In this document: piece after piece, positions 14,756-25,800 of the stretch
How the letters are laid out: every line of letters begins with the position of its first letter
How positions within the stretch are numbered: position 1 is the stretch's first letter
IMG/VR virus record: IMGVR_UViG_3300030450_002767
Span: 1-50,822 of that record
From: a virus
DNA: 50,822 nucleotides
Reading direction: 5' to 3' (one strand)
Translations under genes and position numbers: made by a program
The notes under the pieces: generated by a model
Told to the model about the DNA's origin: nothing
Databases searched by the model: none
Seen by the model: only the letters and a program-made list of their open reading frames with translations

Positions 14756-14927
14756 TATTAGTGAATTTGTAGATATTGAATACCCTGATGTTTGTGATGA
14801 ATGTGGAAAAACATGCGAAGGCAATGTTGCTGAAGTGGATGGTATTGGTAAATACTGTGCATATGAAAATGATGGAGAACTTTATGGTTGTTATTATGAG
14901 GTTAAAGAAGAGATAGCCAATGAATAG
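14742..14927 (+). CDS. Small zinc-binding protein (Cys-rich)
   Basis: A 61-residue protein, very acidic, with CDECGKTCEGN followed by further Cys at CAYEN and GCYY, suggesting a single zinc site. It overlaps the preceding gene by 14 bases and the primase-helicase gene by eight, so it is translated with them. It may be a helicase or primase partner; that is inference from position. Confidence 0.6.
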   Translation: MNIADISEFVDIEYPDVCDECGKTCEGNVAEVDGIGKYCAYENDGELYGCYYEVKEEIANE

Positions 14928-16776
14928 TGATATTCGTATGGTAGAGGTTGCCACAGGACATGTGTCTAATCGTAGCCAAGCTGTTCTTGTTGAAAATCTC
15001 AATGACTATATCTTTAAAAAAGAAGATAGAACAGAAACATATCATAGTTGGTATGTATTTGATGAGCAACTAGACCAACATATAAAAGCCACAGGAAGTA
15101 TACAGGGTTATAATGGGGTTTATTATATAAATAACATTATACTTGATTACGATAAGAAAGACTTAGATGATACTCAACTATATGATGCTGTTAAATTTCT
15201 TGTTAATACTGAAATGATAAATGATTTAGGTATTGAAAAAGAACATATAATAATATGGTATAGTGGTACAGGTTTTCATATTGAAATGCCAGATGTATTT
15301 GGCTTTGCCCCTTCCACTACTTTGCCTGGGACTGTAAAAGAAACACTGTCTTCCTTATTTCCAGAATGTGACTCTATCTATGATGGAGCTAGGCTTATAA
15401 GAGCTGGATATTCATATAATCAAAAGAAAGGGAATTTTAAAGTACCTTTTTATGTTGATGATTTTAATAATCACAATATGGATTATATAAAAGAATGCTC
15501 TAATAACTTAGAATCTTCTGAATGGTGTAAAATTGCATCATTTTCGAATGAAAAATGGGGTAAAATTACACCATATTTGAATGAATATATAAAATACCCA
15601 TCTTTTAATACAAAGAATCCAACTACTGTTAGAACTGAATTTAAGATTGACCCTAATAGCGTTGTTACTTGTATGCAAAGTGTTCTTGGTTCTACTCCTC
15701 CTGCTGGTGAGAGAAATGATACAATGATGAGGATTGCATCTTGGATGAGACGCAATGGAATGCCAGAAAAGGTGGTAGAACATACTTTATCACAATGGTC
15801 AGGATTACCAGATGAGGCTAAAAGATGCTCTCAAAGAGTATTTGATGAGGCTTATGAGTATAGTTGTAGTGATTACATTATGTCAAAATATTGTAAACCT
15901 AACTGTATACACTTTAAACATAAGGATTACAATTTAAATATATTGAATCCAGCAGATATGGAAGAAAAGTTTGAGGAGTTCATGTCAAAAGACTTCACAA
16001 ATATGGCTTTTAATTTTGCTGACTTATATGAATTAAGTAGTGATTTCTGGGTGTATCCTGGTGAGCTTGTTGTAGTTACTGGTAATACAGGACTGGGTAA
16101 ATCTACTTGGGTTATGAATCTAGTTTCTAGACTTACTAACATGAGTTGCCTATTCCTATCTTTAGAGAATAGTTTCCATTTAACATTTAGAAGATTTGTT
16201 CAGATGACAGCATCATTAAGTAAAGATGATGTTATGTCTGCTTATCAAAAGCCTACTCAAGGTATTTTAAATTTAGATGGTAATGCCAAGCCAGAATATT
16301 ATAGGGCGTTTAAGCATATAAATATTCTGTGTGAATCTCCAGAGTTAAAAAAACTACAAGAGACTATTGCTCGAATTCAACCAAAAATAGTTGTTGTTGA
16401 TACCACTGATATGGTTTGGGTAAAAGGTGTTCAAGATGAATTAAGCAAGATGAATGACATTATTAATGGATTAAAGTCGACAGCCCAAAGTCAAGAATGC
16501 ATTATTATTGCTGTTCATCACATTAATAAGCAAGCTATGCATGATGGTATCACAACAATTACTAGCTTAAAAGGTAGTACTAATGTTGTTCAAAAGGCTG
16601 ATAAAGTTCTAGCTATCAATGGTGATAATAACGATAATCTTCGTTCTTTACATTCTGAGAAAGCTAGAGATGATGGTAATATTAAAATAATGTTTGATTT
16701 TAATAAGCGAGATATGACATTCAATCAGGTTATAGATTCTGGTGGATTTGTGATGAATAGGAGTGATAATAAATGA
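14920..16776 (+). CDS. Primase-helicase fusion (AEP-type primase and RecA-fold helicase)
   Basis: A 618-residue replication protein. The N-terminal part has the archaeo-eukaryotic primase motifs: LDYD (D76, D78), SGTGFH (H120) and D155 with RLIRAG. A middle region of about residues 270-330 carries a PriCT-like helical segment and a Cys cluster (YCKPNC). The C-terminal RecA/DnaB-like domain has Walker A GNTGLGKS at 388-395 and a Walker B KIVVVDTTD near 493, followed by a conserved AVHH. It should prime and unwind DNA at the fork. No phage DNA polymerase accompanies it, so the host polymerase is probably recruited. The ATG overlaps the preceding gene. Confidence 0.85.
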   Translation: MNSDIRMVEVATGHVSNRSQAVLVENLNDYIFKKEDRTETYHSWYVFDEQLDQHIKATGSIQGYNGVYYINNIILDYDKKDLDDTQLYDAVKFLVNTEMINDLGIEKEHIIIWYSGTGFHIEMPDVFGFAPSTTLPGTVKETLSSLFPECDSIYDGARLIRAGYSYNQKKGNFKVPFYVDDFNNHNMDYIKECSNNLESSEWCKIASFSNEKWGKITPYLNEYIKYPSFNTKNPTTVRTEFKIDPNSVVTCMQSVLGSTPPAGERNDTMMRIASWMRRNGMPEKVVEHTLSQWSGLPDEAKRCSQRVFDEAYEYSCSDYIMSKYCKPNCIHFKHKDYNLNILNPADMEEKFEEFMSKDFTNMAFNFADLYELSSDFWVYPGELVVVTGNTGLGKSTWVMNLVSRLTNMSCLFLSLENSFHLTFRRFVQMTASLSKDDVMSAYQKPTQGILNLDGNAKPEYYRAFKHINILCESPELKKLQETIARIQPKIVVVDTTDMVWVKGVQDELSKMNDIINGLKSTAQSQECIIIAVHHINKQAMHDGITTITSLKGSTNVVQKADKVLAINGDNNDNLRSLHSEKARDDGNIKIMFDFNKRDMTFNQVIDSGGFVMNRSDNK

Positions 16777-16955
16777 GTATGATAAAGATAAATAAATCAG
16801 AAACAGATAAGAGCCGTTCTTATAGAATGACTCTGTTTTGGTTATTTCATCTTGAATTAGGATTCCATTTTTTAAATGGATACCATATAAATACTGGTAT
16901 AGGAGTAGGCCCAATGGAAGTTTCTATGGCTCTTCATACTTGGGATAAGTGGTAA
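16773..16955 (+). CDS. Hypothetical 60-residue protein
   Basis: It starts in an ATGA overlap with the helicase stop and ends in a TAATG overlap with the nuclease gene, so it is embedded in the replication operon. It has a basic N-terminus, then a hydrophobic, aromatic stretch MTLFWLFHLELGFHFL. No family recognised. Confidence 0.65.
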   Translation: MSMIKINKSETDKSRSYRMTLFWLFHLELGFHFLNGYHINTGIGVGPMEVSMALHTWDKW

Positions 16956-17257
16956 TGAGTAGTCCTAGTAAAAGAAAAGGCAATGGCTTTGAAACTGAAT
17001 TAGTTAAATTAGCTCAAGATTATGGATTAGAAGCTCAAAGAGCTTGGGGTTCAAATGGTAGAGCTTTAGGTAAACATGAAGAAGTTGATTGCGTAGTAGA
17101 AGATTACACGATACAAGCAAAGCGTAGAAAGAAGATTGCATCGTTTCTTAAATGTGAACATACAGATATTGTTGCATTTAGAGAAGACCGAGGTAATACC
17201 TATGCTTTAATGGATATAAATGTTTTCTTAATGTTATTAAAGAAACTAAGAGGATAG
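16955..17257 (+). CDS. Small PD-(D/E)XK nuclease, Holliday-junction-resolvase-like
   Basis: A 100-residue protein from ATG 16955 (TAATG overlap). The motifs are KGNGFETELVKLA (Glu in helix 1), WGSNGRALGKHEEVD (Asp of the PD element) and TIQAKRRKK (QxK of the E/QxK element), then a helical end. This is the arrangement of Hjc/RecU-type and other minimal PD-(D/E)XK nucleases that cut branched DNA. It follows annealing and helicase genes, consistent with resolving recombination or replication branches before packaging. The small size is normal for phage versions. Confidence 0.7.
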   Translation: MSSPSKRKGNGFETELVKLAQDYGLEAQRAWGSNGRALGKHEEVDCVVEDYTIQAKRRKKIASFLKCEHTDIVAFREDRGNTYALMDINVFLMLLKKLRG

Positions 17258-17258
17258 T

Positions 17259-17540
17259 ATGATAGCTATTAAAACTGAAACTAAGACAATTACGGTACAT
17301 AAAGTAGGCGTATATTTAAGCTTAGAAGAAATAGATAGATGTATTAATGCTTTAATTGAACGACCCCAAATTGAAGAAGCTGATAGAGAATTAGCTGAAG
17401 AATTACATAAGTTGCTCAAGAAAGCAAATAAAAATATTGCTGATATAAAAGATGGTATGAAGAGGAATGAGGAGGCTCCAACTGAAGATGAAGTTATAGA
17501 TGCAAATAGTAGCAATTGTAAAACAGGAAATTGCGACTAA
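17259..17540 (+). CDS. Hypothetical 93-residue coiled-coil protein
   Basis: The ATG lies two bases after the nuclease stop. The protein (MIAIKTETKTITVHKVGVYL) has a beta N-terminus and a long charged helix (residues 25-70), then an Asn/Cys-rich tail SSNCKTGNCD. No recognised family. A structured intergenic element follows. Confidence 0.65.
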   Translation: MIAIKTETKTITVHKVGVYLSLEEIDRCINALIERPQIEEADRELAEELHKLLKKANKNIADIKDGMKRNEEAPTEDEVIDANSSNCKTGNCD

Positions 17541-17545
17541 ATAAT

Positions 17546-17752
17546 TTGAGGCTTATTTAAATTAATAAACTCTTTTTTGAATATTAACTTATGAAAGGTC
17601 TATTTGGTATAGGTTCTCAGCTAGTTGACAGAAAGAAAGTCTTGTTAATTGCTTGGTTGGCGCCAAATAAGTCTCAATAATTAAAGTGAAGGCAGGGACA
17701 ATAGATTGATGCTTACCTCCCTGCATGGATTCGACCTTCCTGCCTGAACTTT
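17546..17752 (+). ncRNA. Two-domain stem-closed intergenic RNA element
   Basis: Domain A: TTGAGGCTTATTT 17546-17558 pairs with AAATAAGTCTCAA 17665-17677 over 13 positions with one G-U, and encloses TTAATA/TATTAA hairpin arms. Domain B: AAAGT-ga-AGGCAGG 17683-17696 pairs with CCTGCCT-ga-ACTTT 17739-17752; the two ga steps face each other as a tandem G-A motif, a known RNA structural element. The whole fills the gap between a stop at 17540 and the ribosome site at 17764. No frame fits. Confidence 0.55.
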
Positions 17753-17775
17753 ACAAACTAAAATAGGAGATGATT

Positions 17776-17979
17776 ATGTATCATTATTTTCAATCTGTAA
17801 TGCAAAACACCGTGCCTTTTTTATTGGCATGGGAAGTATATGTATTTTGTATGCTTCTATTCTTTTTAAGCATAGTTATAAGGCTTAATAGAATGGAAAA
17901 TAAAATACAAGCTATATGTGACTATCACGAAATAGAGGACTACGAAGAAGTTCCTAGGAGGAAAGAAGTACTCTTATGA
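17776..17979 (+). CDS. Small single-pass membrane protein
   Basis: A 67-residue protein. ATG 17776 is preferred over ATG 17770 because AGGAGA at 17764-17769 directly abuts the latter. A hydrophobic segment FLLAWEVYVFCMLLFFLSIV is followed by a charged, acidic cytoplasmic-type tail. It is coupled to the next small membrane protein by an ATGA overlap. The role is unknown. The pair could be holin-like, but they lie in the early region, far from the endolysin. Confidence 0.65.
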   Translation: MYHYFQSVMQNTVPFLLAWEVYVFCMLLFFLSIVIRLNRMENKIQAICDYHEIEDYEEVPRRKEVLL

Positions 17980-18122
17980 TAATATTGGATGTTCCAAATT
18001 GGATAGTATCATTTACTTGGTTCTCTTTTGGATGTTTAATGCTGGCGGTAGCTGGTGGAATTGGACTGATAATTAGCGGGCCTACTGTGGATTTTATTAA
18101 GAAGAAATTTAATAAAAAATAA
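17976..18122 (+). CDS. Tiny 48-residue membrane protein
   Basis: It starts in an ATGA overlap; TAGGAGG at 17955-17961 lies upstream. MIILDVPNWIVSFTWFSFGC leads into a second hydrophobic stretch LAVAGGIGLIISG, then a basic tail KKKFNKK. It is probably expressed with the preceding membrane protein. Function unknown. Confidence 0.6.
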   Translation: MIILDVPNWIVSFTWFSFGCLMLAVAGGIGLIISGPTVDFIKKKFNKK

Positions 18123-18128
18123 AACTAG

Positions 18129-18193
18129 AGGGCATTTATTAAGTTGGGATTGGTTTTACGTGTCTAAGTCTCGAAGAACTTTTTAGATGCCCT
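18129..18193 (+). other. Stem-closed intergenic hairpin
   Basis: AGGGCAT 18129-18135 pairs with ATGCCCT 18187-18193, with an inner AAGTT 18141-18145 and AACTT 18177-18181. A T-run follows the outer stem, so termination of the upstream transcript is possible. The next gene's ribosome site lies 10-15 bases beyond. Confidence 0.5.
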
Positions 18194-18214
18194 TTACAGA
18201 GGTTAGGATAGAAT

Positions 18215-18517
18215 ATGGGCTCGTCAAAGGATGAGAATAAAGGAGAGACGGTTTATAAAAAAAGAGCTGTAGCTAGGATAAGAGATTTAATTTATTATTT
18301 AGGAGAAGGTTGGGTTGACATTGGAGAGATAGGAAATAATGCAAATACTGAAAAGTATAGAAATATAGGAACTAGTAATTATCAACCAAAAAAATGTCCT
18401 TTATGTAAAAAATATTGGCATCTTTATTTGGATTCTAATAAAATATCAAATGAATATTTAAGAGATTCTATATTTAAAAATATACCAGTAGACAAAGAAA
18501 AATGTTGGAACTGTTAG
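18215..18517 (+). CDS. Small Cys-rich putative zinc protein, last early gene
   Basis: A 100-residue protein (MGSSKDENKGETVYKKRAVA) with a central CPLCKKYW and terminal CWNC, two CxxC pairs as in the protein at 10545-10790. GAGG lies upstream of the ATG. Its stop overlaps the stop of the converging leftward gene by four bases, with no clear terminator between. Confidence 0.65.
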   Translation: MGSSKDENKGETVYKKRAVARIRDLIYYLGEGWVDIGEIGNNANTEKYRNIGTSNYQPKKCPLCKKYWHLYLDSNKISNEYLRDSIFKNIPVDKEKCWNC

Positions 18518-19830
18518 TAGTCTCTTCCTTTTTTCTGTCCTCTACTGCCACTAATTGCTGGTACTAATGGAGCTAACAAGCCTAGCTTAAAATTCTTTCT
18601 TAAAACTTCTTGTGCTTTATTAGGGAAATATGGTATTTGCTTTTCTAGCCAATTTATAAAACCAGCACCTAAGTTAGGATTATTAGGGTCTGTTACTCCT
18701 CTTAGTTTTCTAAGGTCTTTTGTTGCTTGCCCTGACCTCCTAACTACATCAAGCGCTTGTACTGATATATTTTCAGGATTCCCTATATTCAATAAACTTT
18801 CATATCCAAATGGAGGAGCTGTTTTTTCTCCAGCCATATATGGCATTCTATCTGCTGTTTTTATGTCCAATCTAATTGCTGACAATTCACTTGGTGTTAT
18901 TCTATCTAAATGTCCGTGATGATAATATTTAGATAACTTATCTTCTACTGACTTCATAACAGCGTAAGGATTTTCATTAAAAGCATCTCTAGACGCTTTA
19001 TTTTTAAAATGATTCATTATTTTAACCCTATCAACTGGTGTCATATTTTTATATTCAGTTGCAACATTAATTTTTGACTCTACAGCCCTTTTCATTTCTT
19101 CATAAATATAATTAGGGTCTGTTTTAGTACCTTTTAAAAATTTTAATTTTTCAATCATTGAACCTGGGCCTTTTCTACTAGAATGTGCTTTTGCACTTAT
19201 ATCAAAAAATCTAGAACCTTCAGGTGTTGCACCAAATGATAAATAAGACTGAGGGTTGTCTTTTTGATATTTTAATATGTCTTCATATACTTCTCCAGCA
19301 TTTTTAGCATTCATACTTGAGTGAGGATGCATTGTTTGAACTCCTGGTATAGAAAAATCCCTATCCCCCATTAATGCTTTTTGATATCCATATACTACAT
19401 TTTCTTTAAGCTTTTGATTCCCCACCCTTACTGTTTTTGGAGTGATAGTGCCCCAAGTAAAATCTTTAACTGGATTCATATTTAACATATCTAATTCCGA
19501 AAAACCAGTATTTTTTAGAATAGCTTGAGCATCTTTAGTTGGAATATGTTCAATTTTTTTTGATACAGGATTCCAAATTGCTTGAAGATTTTCGTTAAAT
19601 TGATTTTTAGCTAGTTCATATTGAGCTGAACTTTTTGGAATTTTTTTCCAACCTCGTTTTAATAAACTAATAAGACTTTTTCCAGTTATTAAAGGACTTG
19701 ACGCAATTCCCAAATCTGGTGGCATACCTATAATAAGCTCTTTTGGTTTATAAACACCTGTAGCTTTCTCTAGGGTTTCTCTATCTGTAACGCCCATATT
19801 GCTTAAAACTTCATCCCAAGTTACTGGCAT
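18514..19830 (-). CDS. Hypothetical 438-residue protein, end of the virion operon
   Basis: The last gene of the leftward structural run; its start overlaps the stop of the giant polymerase-like gene. The protein (MPVTWDEVLSNMGVTDRETL) is basic and helical with a Pro/Gly-rich N-terminal third and a C-terminal hydrophobic stretch FKLGLLAPLVPAISG. No family is recognised. The operon position suggests a minor virion or ejected protein acting with the giant protein. Confidence 0.6.
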   Translation of the reverse strand: MPVTWDEVLSNMGVTDRETLEKATGVYKPKELIIGMPPDLGIASSPLITGKSLISLLKRGWKKIPKSSAQYELAKNQFNENLQAIWNPVSKKIEHIPTKDAQAILKNTGFSELDMLNMNPVKDFTWGTITPKTVRVGNQKLKENVVYGYQKALMGDRDFSIPGVQTMHPHSSMNAKNAGEVYEDILKYQKDNPQSYLSFGATPEGSRFFDISAKAHSSRKGPGSMIEKLKFLKGTKTDPNYIYEEMKRAVESKINVATEYKNMTPVDRVKIMNHFKNKASRDAFNENPYAVMKSVEDKLSKYYHHGHLDRITPSELSAIRLDIKTADRMPYMAGEKTAPPFGYESLLNIGNPENISVQALDVVRRSGQATKDLRKLRGVTDPNNPNLGAGFINWLEKQIPYFPNKAQEVLRKNFKLGLLAPLVPAISGSRGQKKGRDY

Positions 19831-22800
19831 TATTCTTCCTCGTCTTCTTTTCTAGCTTTTCTCATATTGGCTCCTAGTTTATGTACTGGTATTCCAAACA
19901 TAAATTCAGGAAACATCTCAGGGGATTGCATAGTTTTATATATACTCCTAGCAAATCTACCACCTGGATATAATGTATGGACATAATAACTAGTATATTT
20001 ATCCCAATCTCCGTTTATTAAAGCAGTGATTACTGGAAGATAGTATCTATGTATTGGAGCTGTAACTGTTTGCAGTGGGGCCATTGCTGGGTGTGGATAA
20101 CTGCTAAAGAATGCTCTTTCTCTTTCTTCTGGGTCTCCAAATAATAATTCAGCAGATGATTGTGCCCAAGATAATGGGGGAGGTAGAGTGCTGTCAAATA
20201 TCGAACCGATGAAGATATTTGCTAAAGAAGCCACCATTAAATCTTGAGTTACAAATCTTCTTAATCTATCAACTGATTGTTTATCAGTCATTCCATAGCG
20301 TTTAGCCATTTTATAGATATTTCTTCTAAATTTTACTGAGTTCCATGCGAATGGTTGGAACCTAGTTAAAACTTTTCCCATTGCTGACCTAGAAAAAGAA
20401 GGTCTATTTACATTGTGATATAAAAACTGTGTTGCTTCAACTCCTTTCAGAGCTTGTCTTATTAAATAAGGATTATCAAATTTTAAATTTGGGATAAGTT
20501 GACCATATATTTCTCTAGCTTGTAAATAATGAGCTAAAAAAGCATCTGCTCTTAATCTAGCTTCTGATACTCTCATGAACCATCCACCAGATGCTACCAT
20601 AGAATCCCATACTCTATGTTTTTGTGCTATTTCTTTCCACTTTACTTGAGTCATTTCTTTTGTGAATAATTTTCCCCAAGGTATTTCATTTAGAAAAGGT
20701 CTCATTCTGGTTATAGAAAGCCCTTTATCCATAGATGCTTCTGTGACATAAAAAGATTCTAATGCACCAACCTCACTGATAAACCTCCGTATGGTATTCT
20801 TATCTGATATTGGAGTGCCATCTGCTAGTTTAGCGTCTTTAAAAACATGTGTTAGTAACCATTTTGTATCGTTTGCTTTTATAAAATTTCTAAATCCAGC
20901 ATTTGATATTGTATTCTGAGAACCTCCAAATATATTACCAAGAGCTGTTTTGGGATGAGCTAGTAATGATAATAAAGACATTTTAGCCTCAAAATTACCT
21001 ACATTTGTTAAAAAATCATGAAGAGCTTTCTCTCTTGCCTTCTGAGTAGGTGGTAATTTACCAATTATTGGTAATGCGGGCTGTTTAATTGTCCCAAATC
21101 CTTTAAGTTTTCCTGTTAGGCGACCTAAACCCTGTGATTTAATGTCAAGCCAGTCAATAATAGCTTGGTCTGATATAGTATATCTTATGCCTTTCACACC
21201 AGTTTGCTTTTTAAATTGCTCATCTGCTCTTAATCTATGTTGATAATTGACTATAATCTCTTGAACCTTAGAGTCTTTATTATCCTTATTCTCATCTATG
21301 TATGCTTTAATTCTTTTTACTTGATATTTACTTAATCCAAGTCTATGTATTGGCAATAATGCACCATGCCCTAGTTGGTCTTGAGTAAATCCACGCATTT
21401 CATCAGACCACCTTGAATATATTTCTTCTGGCATAGGATTATCTTTTTCATAATTCCTTATTGTTTTTCTAGCCATTAAAGAAAGGGTATTTTTAAAAAA
21501 GGAACTAGTCCATTGCTCTGCATATTTTTGTAAAACTTCTGGATTATAGCTAAAATGTGGCATAGGGACATCTCCTCTAGATGCTCCAGTACCTGGTCTC
21601 ATACCAAATGATTCCTTATCAGCCCAATCTTTTTTAGAATCTCTATACATTGAATTAACAAATTCTATTCCCCAAGTGCCTGTGTTGTCTCCTTCTACTG
21701 CCTTGCCAATTATCCCCTCTAAGTCTGCTAATTGTTTGGCTAGATACTTAGATATAAATTGCTTCTTACTTATTGACCTATCTTTTATTAAACCTAGATA
21801 TAATCTATTGTCATATTCTGATGGTTTATATTTTTTACTAATCTCCTTTGAACTTTCTGTTAGTTTGCCACTAGATGTTAAAGTATTTAAATGGTTTTCT
21901 AGCTGAAATCTTAACTTATTTTGTTGTTCGTTCATCCAGCTCATTAATTTATCTTTATTATGGAGCATTTGTGGAAAATATCCATCTTTAATTTGTCCGA
22001 TACCAACAAAAGTTGTTTCATTAAAAACTTCTTCTTTAGATAACCTATCAGTTCTTGTTGGATTTCTGTGTTTTGCTCTAATGTTCTGAGCTTGTATGCT
22101 GTTTGGTTTATGTTTATTTGCTTCTATTATTTCCTCTAATGCAATTTCGTATTGGACTCTATTTAATAATTCTACACTTAACGGACTGTTTCTATTGCCT
22201 ATCATTCTTTCAAACTGCCAATGTCCTTCAGATGCTAGCTTAATAACCTTATTATAAAAATTATCTATGTCAAACCTTCCCCACTTATCATACTTAATTA
22301 AGCTATGTATTACTAAGCCACTACCTTCATAAGCTCTTCTTTCATCAACTTCCTTCCAATCAATCTTTTCCCATTCTTTATTTTTATTAAGTAATCCAGA
22401 ACCTATCCAAGATTCATACATTTCTTCTTTGAAAAAAGTATTTAATTGCTCTGTTACTTCTGTTATTAATTCTTCTCCAGATTTCTCTATTGTTTTACCA
22501 TCCCTAGTTATTCTAAAAATTCTTTCGCTGTAGTCTAATATATCTTTTTTACTAACGCTTAATTCTTCTTGATAAAATTGAAGTCTATCTCCCTCAAGGG
22601 TTCTATTTACGTTCATTTTCTTAACGGCTATCTCCATTATTTTTTGAAAATGCTCAATCCCATTAGGAAGTGCTTCAATTTCTTGCTTTATACCGATAGA
22701 TTTAAAAAGGTTTTCCTGTAACTGGTTTTTTACAGAATCTTCAAATCTTCTTATTGAATTAGAACTACGCTGTAAATAAGACATTGCAGATAATGGAACT

Positions 22801-25800
22801 TTAATAGTTGCCTCTCCTGCTCCTCCATCCAAATTCCTAGCTAATACCTTTATTGAATATAGCTCTCCTAGGTCATGAGTAGACATTCTTTGACCGACTA
22901 CATCTGGAAATAACAATTCATAAATATTTTTAAATTTAAAGACCCATTCCTTTTTAGAATTTGATTTAGGGTTTGCACCAGCCTCTATATATTCTTTTAA
23001 AAACCTATCAAAATTTCTTATATCATCAAATGTTGCATTTCTTATGCTGGTAGATGATATTTTACCTTGCTGTGATTTCATTAGCACATATATATCATTT
23101 ATTTGACTTGTTAACTCAAAAGGTAATGTTCTCAAAGTTCTTTTTATACTAGGTATTACTTTATTTGTTATATCACTTGGTACCTTAGATTTGTCAATAT
23201 TCTTTGGTTTTTTAACATCAAATAATCTATCAATTTTAAATTCTTTTTGTTCAACAAATTCTGGCGTACTTCTTGGTTCTGTTTTTTCTACTGTTTCATT
23301 ATTTCTATAAAAAAATTCAGCTTTATATGACTTTAAATCTTGAGGTCTATGTGTATTTAAAATATCAAATGTTTTACCATAGCCTGTTAGAAATTCCTTT
23401 TTAAAACTATCTGGTATTGCTGTTAATTCCCAAGCGAATTTTGGTATTCCAGTATGTTCGTAATTATCATTTATATTATCTATTACTTTCTGTATTTCAT
23501 CCTTTTTGGATTCTGACTTAGTTTCATTTTTTAATCTTTCTAAATTCCTAAGTTTACTTCTTTTTGTAAAAGTCTGAGGTGTTAAGCTTCCTAGTAATTG
23601 TGAATAATAATAATCTAATGCGATTCTAGGGTCTATGCCCATACTTTCTGCTGTTTTAATGATATGGTCAGCGTATTCGAGTACTTTTTTATTAGCTGAT
23701 TCTTTAGTTTCATATACAGCAACTTCCTTGTCTCTAAAGCCTTTTCTGAAAAGTCCTTTAACATGGTTTGCATAAGTGGCTATGTTATCTCTAAAAACAG
23801 TCCAATCATTCTGTTCTTTACTCATAGGTGTTTTATATTTAGTAAAGACATCCATTTGCCCTTCAGGCATGCCCTGAATAACATTAATTGCTTCTTGTAC
23901 TTTCTTCTTCCATCTAGTAGATGTAACCTGCTCAGAAGCTGATAGTTTACCTCCAGAGATTATTTTAAATGCTAGATTGTTTATTTCTTGATAAGGGACA
24001 TTCCCTGCACCTTCAGTAGTTAACCCCTCATCTTTAATAGCATTTTTTAACCTTTTTCCATTCTGTAAAGCAGAGATAACACTATAAATATCCCAAGTAT
24101 CATTTAATCTATAGTCTCTCTCTTTCGAAGCATGGTGTTTGCTAATAGGCATATAATGAAAGCCTTCTGCATTAGCTCTATCATTTGTATACATTTTATC
24201 AAAAGTGGATTGTTGGCTCTTTGTTAGTTCTCCTTTTAAACCTTCAAATATAAAATCAGCATATGGAGCCTTGCCTTTACCACCACTACCAATCTCTTCT
24301 AGTGGAGCCCCTTTTTGGGTTCTATAATCTGGGTGCTTTTTAGACATTATATCATAAACTCTATCGTATGCAATACGCCAGTATTGTGGTTTAATAGTAA
24401 GGTTCTTTCTTACTGCAAAATCTAATACATCCTTATCTCGCCATATATTAGTGCCAATGAGTCTAATAGCTCTATCTAAGTGACCAAAATTAAAAGAACT
24501 TAATGGGTTTATATTTAAATTGTTTTTAGACATATGGTTAGCTATAGTTAAAATAGAATTCATATAACTACCATCAATCTTAGTATTTTTTAATGTTTCT
24601 TGAATTTCTTCAGCGCTATATTTTCTATTTTTATCATAATTCCATCCAAATAATTTCTGATTTAAATCATGTATTTGATTATAAGTTTCAGAATTTTTTA
24701 ACATCCAAAATTTAGGACTATCAATAGGACTAAGTTTGTTTTTTGGTGTAAACTTTAAGTTTTTAAAAGCACTTTTCCATAGAATCTCTACCATTTCATT
24801 TGCATCTGCCATTCTATAATAATTGGCACTATCTGCTGTTCTTGATGAGGCTTCAACCCCTATTACATAATAACCAGTTGGCCCCCTTAGTATAGCCTCA
24901 CTAGTTTTTCCAGTTAATCTACCTAAATAAGCGCCTTTCTTAGAATAGACTTTCAAGTCTAAGATTCCTTTTTTGTTTTTAATAATATCAGATAAAACAG
25001 TATTCATAAATGATTTGGTATTTACAACTCTACCCATACCTTCTTTTCCAGCAAAAGATGATTGACCAGCTTTACGCAAAGCTCCAGGTGACCACTGCCC
25101 TAAAGGGTTATTCTCAACATAATCTACTTCACTAACGCCATATTTGTTTTTCTTAGTGCCTAGTTCACTATTAAATAACTTATTTAATTTCTCATCTTTA
25201 TTTTCAAATATATATTTTTTTGTTTCTTTACCAACTTTTTTAACTCTCTCTAACATATCGTCATTTTTAACTAAATCACGCATATATTCTTTTGGTAGTC
25301 CTTGGTAGAAAAATACTTTATCCCCATCAACATCAGCACCATCAATATAGAAATGGTCTCTGGCTCTCATATAAACACCATAATCTGATAGCTGAACATC
25401 ATTATCAACAAATCCATCAAATAGTAATGCTCTAGTGCCAGATACTGCGTTAGCAGGAACTCTCATTACAGCCAATAATAACTGTTGTCTCATTCTCGAG
25501 ATTGCTACCTCACCAGATTTGTTTTTAATAGCGTCATTATATTCATTAAAAGCATCCTCAAGTCTCTCTACTCTTCCATCTACCCATTTGATTTTCATAT
25601 CCTTATGGGATTCTCCAAGTTTCACATGACCTACTTTTTGCTTGGTCATACCCTTACCATTCCAAAACTGATAAGTAGCGTTTTCTTTTAATCCACCAGT
25701 CATTGCTTCCATTACTGGGTCTACACCTGCAACCCATCCACTAGCACTATTTTCCCACTTTGGTTGATTAAATCTATTTATCCTATACTGATGTACGGCC

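Noticed and set aside
17727-17736. GGATTCGACC resembling a tRNA T-loop
   Set aside because: No anticodon or acceptor arms can be drawn around it; it belongs to the tandem-GA stem element.
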